Assembly (NCBI GenBank): GCA_002427165.1
Contig: DIQB01000111.1
Location: forward strand, 3,497-27,799
DNA: 24,303 bases
Direction: 5' to 3'
Source: Firmicutes bacterium UBA5473
Lineage (GTDB): Bacteria > Bacillota > DTU084
Position 1 is the stretch's first letter, and every line of letters starts with the position of its first letter. Positions 21,443-24,303 of the stretch are shown piece after piece. The notes beneath the pieces are model-generated. The model had not been told where the DNA came from. It ran no database searches and saw only the letters and a list, made by a program, of their open reading frames with translations. The translations under genes and the position numbers were made by a program.

Positions 21443-23983
21443 TCAGAACCCCCGGAGCTCAAAATAGATCATTTTCTCCCGGCCTTTAGGAAACGCTACC
21501 CCCAAGACCAGCTCCCCGAGGCCCGTAGCCAATCCCAATTCCGCCCCAAAGCTCTGTCTCCACTGAGGAGACTGTTCCCAGACAGAGCCCAAGTCCAGAT
21601 AAATCCTTCCCTTAAGACTATCTACAGGCAGATAATGGCCCCTGTGGATTGTAATTAGGTTCCGCTCTAGCTCTCCCCTGATTTTGGCCATGTTGGCCCC
21701 TAGCTCATCCTCAAAGCCCTTCACTGGGAGTCTGGTTGCGCCTGGAATGTGGCTAGCAAAACCCTGAGCTGCAATATTCAAGCGGAAACCATCGAGCCAA
21801 CGCCCCTGCCAGGCCACTGCCCCTTTTGCTAATGGGCTCTCATCATTTCCCTTGCGTAGGTAACCTAAAGAGGCTGAGCCTTGGAAAATATCATAGCGCC
21901 GATTTCGACCAGACAGAGACGAGAAGGCTAGGCCCAAAGTCGCCTCGCTACTTTGGGGCAGCTTTGCAAGCTGACCTGTTAGATTCAAGCTCCTATTGAG
22001 CCTTTTAATCAGTGGATATTGACCTGCAAAGCCGTAGCCAGCCTCGCCTGTGGTAAAGAGCTGGGTTTGGATCATGGTCTCGGCAAACCCCAGCTTGTTA
22101 TAGAGAGAAAACGCTGCTCCTGCAGCAAAGCTCGGGTAGAACTCCCACAGGCCACTGAGGCTCCAGCTGAGGGTGCCAAGGGCATCGCTGCCACCTGTAT
22201 CAAAGCCCCGGAAATTCTCCATCACCAGTCCCTCTGTGAACACATCCCAGCCTAAATCTGCCTTGGGCCACCACCAGCGAGGGCTAGCAGAGCGAAGGGG
22301 GTTATAGGCCAGAGGACTGTAACTCCCCACACTGCGGGTAGGTTGTGTGTAGGTTTCCTTTTTTCTCCACACAGGGGACCAAGAACTTTCGCTCAGAGGC
22401 ATGGTTGCCAGATCATAACCCCTCCCCGATAAGGAGACAAAAGTGAGTTCAGCTCCATGGGGCGCAGGCTGGCCAGCACCGGTAGCGAGGTTCGTTACCT
22501 GCAGATGGCGGCCAAGAAGATCTGTGGCGTAGATCTGCTCCACTCCTGCAAGATCTGAGGTGTAGAGCAGCCACTTTCCCCACCAGCTAGGTGCAGATTC
22601 CAGGTGGCGATCCTCTGTGAGGTATTTTAGCTTGCCCGTCCCGAGCTCCAAAAGAGCAAGATCTTGAAAGCCACCCTCCCGCCAGACAATCAGAGCCAGC
22701 TTATCCCCAGCCGGAGAGAGTGTGGGGGTAGCATAGCGGACCCCAGTTTGGGCAGGCAGAATCACCTTTTGATTACCACTGGGCTCGATTGCCTCAAGGG
22801 CTGTAGAGAGGCCCTCCCGCCTTATATAGTAGATGGTACCATTCTTTCCCCAGGAGGGATCTGTAGCCCGAAGGCCTCGGGTAAGGCGTCTTTCTTTTTG
22901 GGCTGAGAGATCGTAGAGGTAAAGATCTGTGTAGATGGAATCAGGATCAAAATAATCTGCTTTGGCATAGACCAAAAATCTGCCATCAGCCGAAGGTACA
23001 GCTGCACTATCCAGCTGACCAAATAAGAGCTGTCTGTCTTGGCCTGCCGATTGCACCCTGAGACTTGGCACATAGCGGCCCTGGGATGTTAAATAATAAA
23101 GCTTGCCTGAAGCCCACTGAGGCCAGATGGTCTTCCCACCTGACTCGGTTAAAACCACGTGTTCTTGCTTTTGGGGGAGCTTGATGGAATGCTTCCACTC
23201 CTGCCAGATTGCATCTAGTGAACTGCTATATACTTTTGCAAAGGCGAGGTTGAAATCTACGTGGATTTCTCCTAGATCCCAAACTAGCTCCGCAAGTTTC
23301 TCCTCACCATAAATCCTGACAAGATAGGAGACGAACTCGGCGCCATAGATATAAGCATAGTTCTGCAGCGACGGCCAGGTTTCCCGGACGAAGAATCCCT
23401 CCAGTTTATCTGGGGTAAAGAACCTATCCGCTGCAATTTCCGCTAAGATCAAAGCCCGATATTCTGCACCACCGGCTCTGCCCCCTGTGGTATGTTTGCT
23501 TTCCTGGTAGACTGCATAGCCTTCCACAAACCACAGCGGTGCAAAAGCCCCAGGGAGAGTGATATAGCTGGGAGCTTTACCAAATAGCTCCCTCACCAAG
23601 CTTGCCCGGCCATGGTTTTGATCTAATTGTAAGATATGGGTATATTCATGGATCAAAAGATAGGTAATGGAATTTGAGATCCCACCTGGAGCTGGAATTG
23701 TGGCCAGATCCAAGACAACTCTATTTCTAGGAAAGGGAGTTGCAGAGCCATTGAAGATATCTGTTTGTGTGTTTAAGACCAGCTCTGTTTTTTCCCTAGA
23801 GAATGTCTTATAAAAAGGAATCAACAAATGATGTATTTCCTCTGCCTGCTTTGCCACCTGGCAGGCTAGGGAATATTCCTTTTGGGGAAAATGAACCAGG
23901 AAATTTGAGGTCTCTATAGTCTGCCAAGCTGCTTGCGCAGGGAGATAGCTAATCAAGATTAATAGAAAGATAATTTTTCGCAT
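21443..23983 (-). CDS. Secreted peptidase MA-like / TolB-propeller / outer-membrane barrel fusion protein
   Basis: 846 residues in three parts after a signal peptide (1-19, MRKIIFLLILISYLPAQAA). Part one (about 20-280) is a gluzincin domain: LLIHEYTHILQLDQNHG contains HEYTH (HExxH) and WFVEGYAVYQESK supplies the downstream Glu, as in peptidase MA/M48-like enzymes. Part two (about 290-560) is a TolB/WD40-like propeller with PSADGRFLVYAK, DLYLYDLSAQKERRLT, TLSPAGDKLALIVW and ESAPSWWGKWLLYTS repeats. Part three (about 600-846) is a beta-barrel resembling the surface-antigen (Omp85) domain, ending IYLDLGSVWEQ, then FGAELGLATGLGELVLGV and MIYFELRGF with a terminal Phe. I chose ATG 23983 because GGGGG lies seven bases upstream and the signal peptide follows directly; a longer frame reaches 24091. 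Likely displays a zinc peptidase at the outer membrane; substrate unknown. Confidence 0.82.
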   Translation of the reverse strand: MRKIIFLLILISYLPAQAAWQTIETSNFLVHFPQKEYSLACQVAKQAEEIHHLLIPFYKTFSREKTELVLNTQTDIFNGSATPFPRNRVVLDLATIPAPGGISNSITYLLIHEYTHILQLDQNHGRASLVRELFGKAPSYITLPGAFAPLWFVEGYAVYQESKHTTGGRAGGAEYRALILAEIAADRFFTPDKLEGFFVRETWPSLQNYAYIYGAEFVSYLVRIYGEEKLAELVWDLGEIHVDFNLAFAKVYSSSLDAIWQEWKHSIKLPQKQEHVVLTESGGKTIWPQWASGKLYYLTSQGRYVPSLRVQSAGQDRQLLFGQLDSAAVPSADGRFLVYAKADYFDPDSIYTDLYLYDLSAQKERRLTRGLRATDPSWGKNGTIYYIRREGLSTALEAIEPSGNQKVILPAQTGVRYATPTLSPAGDKLALIVWREGGFQDLALLELGTGKLKYLTEDRHLESAPSWWGKWLLYTSDLAGVEQIYATDLLGRHLQVTNLATGAGQPAPHGAELTFVSLSGRGYDLATMPLSESSWSPVWRKKETYTQPTRSVGSYSPLAYNPLRSASPRWWWPKADLGWDVFTEGLVMENFRGFDTGGSDALGTLSWSLSGLWEFYPSFAAGAAFSLYNKLGFAETMIQTQLFTTGEAGYGFAGQYPLIKRLNRSLNLTGQLAKLPQSSEATLGLAFSSLSGRNRRYDIFQGSASLGYLRKGNDESPLAKGAVAWQGRWLDGFRLNIAAQGFASHIPGATRLPVKGFEDELGANMAKIRGELERNLITIHRGHYLPVDSLKGRIYLDLGSVWEQSPQWRQSFGAELGLATGLGELVLGVAFPKGREKMIYFELRGF

Positions 23984-24038
23984 ATGCTTGCCCCCTTGAG
24001 ATAAAATATTCGCGCTCTGGCCGCTATCTTCCTCCTTT

Positions 24039-24054
24039 GGAAGTGTTAACTTCC
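24039..24054. repeat. Inverted repeat upstream of the peptidase-barrel gene
   Basis: GGAAGT-GTTA-ACTTCC, a perfect 6+4+6 palindrome about 56 bases upstream of the start at 23983. Possible operator; nothing ties it to a regulator. Confidence 0.35.
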
Positions 24055-24170
24055 ACTGCATTTTTTTCCCTATTTGGCTAAAGTTCAGCAAAAATTGCTC
24101 AAGCTTGCCTTCAGACGATGGCCAGCCTTTCTAAAATCCCTTAGAAATGAAAAAAATTTCCTCTCTTCCC

Positions 24171-24198
24171 TTGACTTTTTTTGCCTGATGGCTATAAT
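24171..24198 (+). promoter_or_regulatory. Promoter of the gene starting at the right edge
   Basis: TTGACT (24171-24176) and TATAAT (24193-24198) with a 16-bp spacer, followed by an A-rich leader and AAAGGAGGT. Confidence 0.82.
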
Positions 24199-24244
24199 AT
24201 CCTATTTTCGACAGTTAAAAAGAAAAAAGGAGGTCAAAACCTGC

Positions 24245-24303
24245 ATGAATATTGGGTTTTCACCTCTTTTCAATTGCTCCAAAATGTTGTATGTAAATCT
24301 CAT
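24245..24303 (+). CDS. Start of an unidentified gene, cut off by window edge
   Basis: ATG at 24245 with a strong AGGAGGT ten bases upstream and a consensus promoter before it. The visible 19 codons read MNIGFSPLFNCSKMLYVNL and stay open to the window edge. Too short to identify. Confidence 0.45.
   Translation, partial: MNIGFSPLFNCSKMLYVNL

Overview
The window looks like chromosomal DNA of an anaerobic, diderm (outer-membrane-bearing) member of the Bacillota, in the broad Clostridia/Limnochordia sphere. Four things support this. Expression signals are Gram-positive in style: strong GGAGG ribosome sites, many GTG and TTG starts, and a T-box leader. The energy genes are typical of anaerobes (NfnAB electron bifurcation and a membrane pyrophosphatase). 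The DUF951-mscS pairing is a Bacillota arrangement. Finally, at least one protein (21443-23983) ends in an Omp85-like beta-barrel with a terminal Phe, which only makes sense with an outer membrane. The lineage is an inference from content; no rRNA gene is present. I saw no CRISPR array, tRNA, rRNA or insertion sequence.

Layout. 1-3931 (minus): an operon of a YitJ-type homocysteine methyltransferase/MTHFR fusion, an MscS channel and DUF951, joined by overlapping start/stop codons. Then comes thioredoxin with its own promoter, which carries a CsoR/CstR-like GC palindrome, and a LacI-family regulator cut by the window edge. 4017-7066 (plus): a miniature Rrf2-like DNA-binding protein behind a perfect promoter, then a T-box leader (probably Phe-specific) controlling aroF and pheA, then a TspO-like membrane protein. 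7332-11734 (minus): carA-carB with promoter and terminator; the glutaminase subunit has lost its whole catalytic triad. A decayed HEPN-domain fragment lies at 11764-11898. 11926-14980 (minus): nfnA-nfnB-iclR, tightly coupled. 15075-15478 (plus): a small GlsB/YeaQ-like membrane protein with promoter and terminator. 15462-15827 (minus): an H-protein (GcvH)-like lipoyl-domain protein that lacks the lipoylated lysine. 16062-18176 (plus): hppA. 18184-18325: three hairpins and a possible small ORF. 18324-20544 (minus): a paired short-chain chromate transporter and a secreted, beta-rich, probably outer-membrane protein. 20565-21413 (minus): a secreted CBM9-like protein with promoter and terminator. 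21443-23983 (minus): a secreted fusion of a gluzincin (peptidase MA-like) domain, a TolB-like propeller and an outer-membrane barrel. 24171-24303: a plus-strand promoter and the start of an unidentified gene.

Main points of interest. (1) CarA keeps its fold-defining motifs but has Gly, Thr and Ala in place of the Cys, His and Glu triad, which predicts an ammonia-fed carbamoyl phosphate synthetase; its expected start codon is also ATC rather than ATG. (2) A GcvH-like protein has Gln at the lipoyl-lysine position. (3) A peptidase-propeller-barrel fusion in a Bacillota setting points to an outer-membrane-anchored surface protein. (4) Several operator-like palindromes sit at promoters (trxA, the mini-Rrf2 gene, nfnA, the GcvH-like gene) and may identify their regulators.
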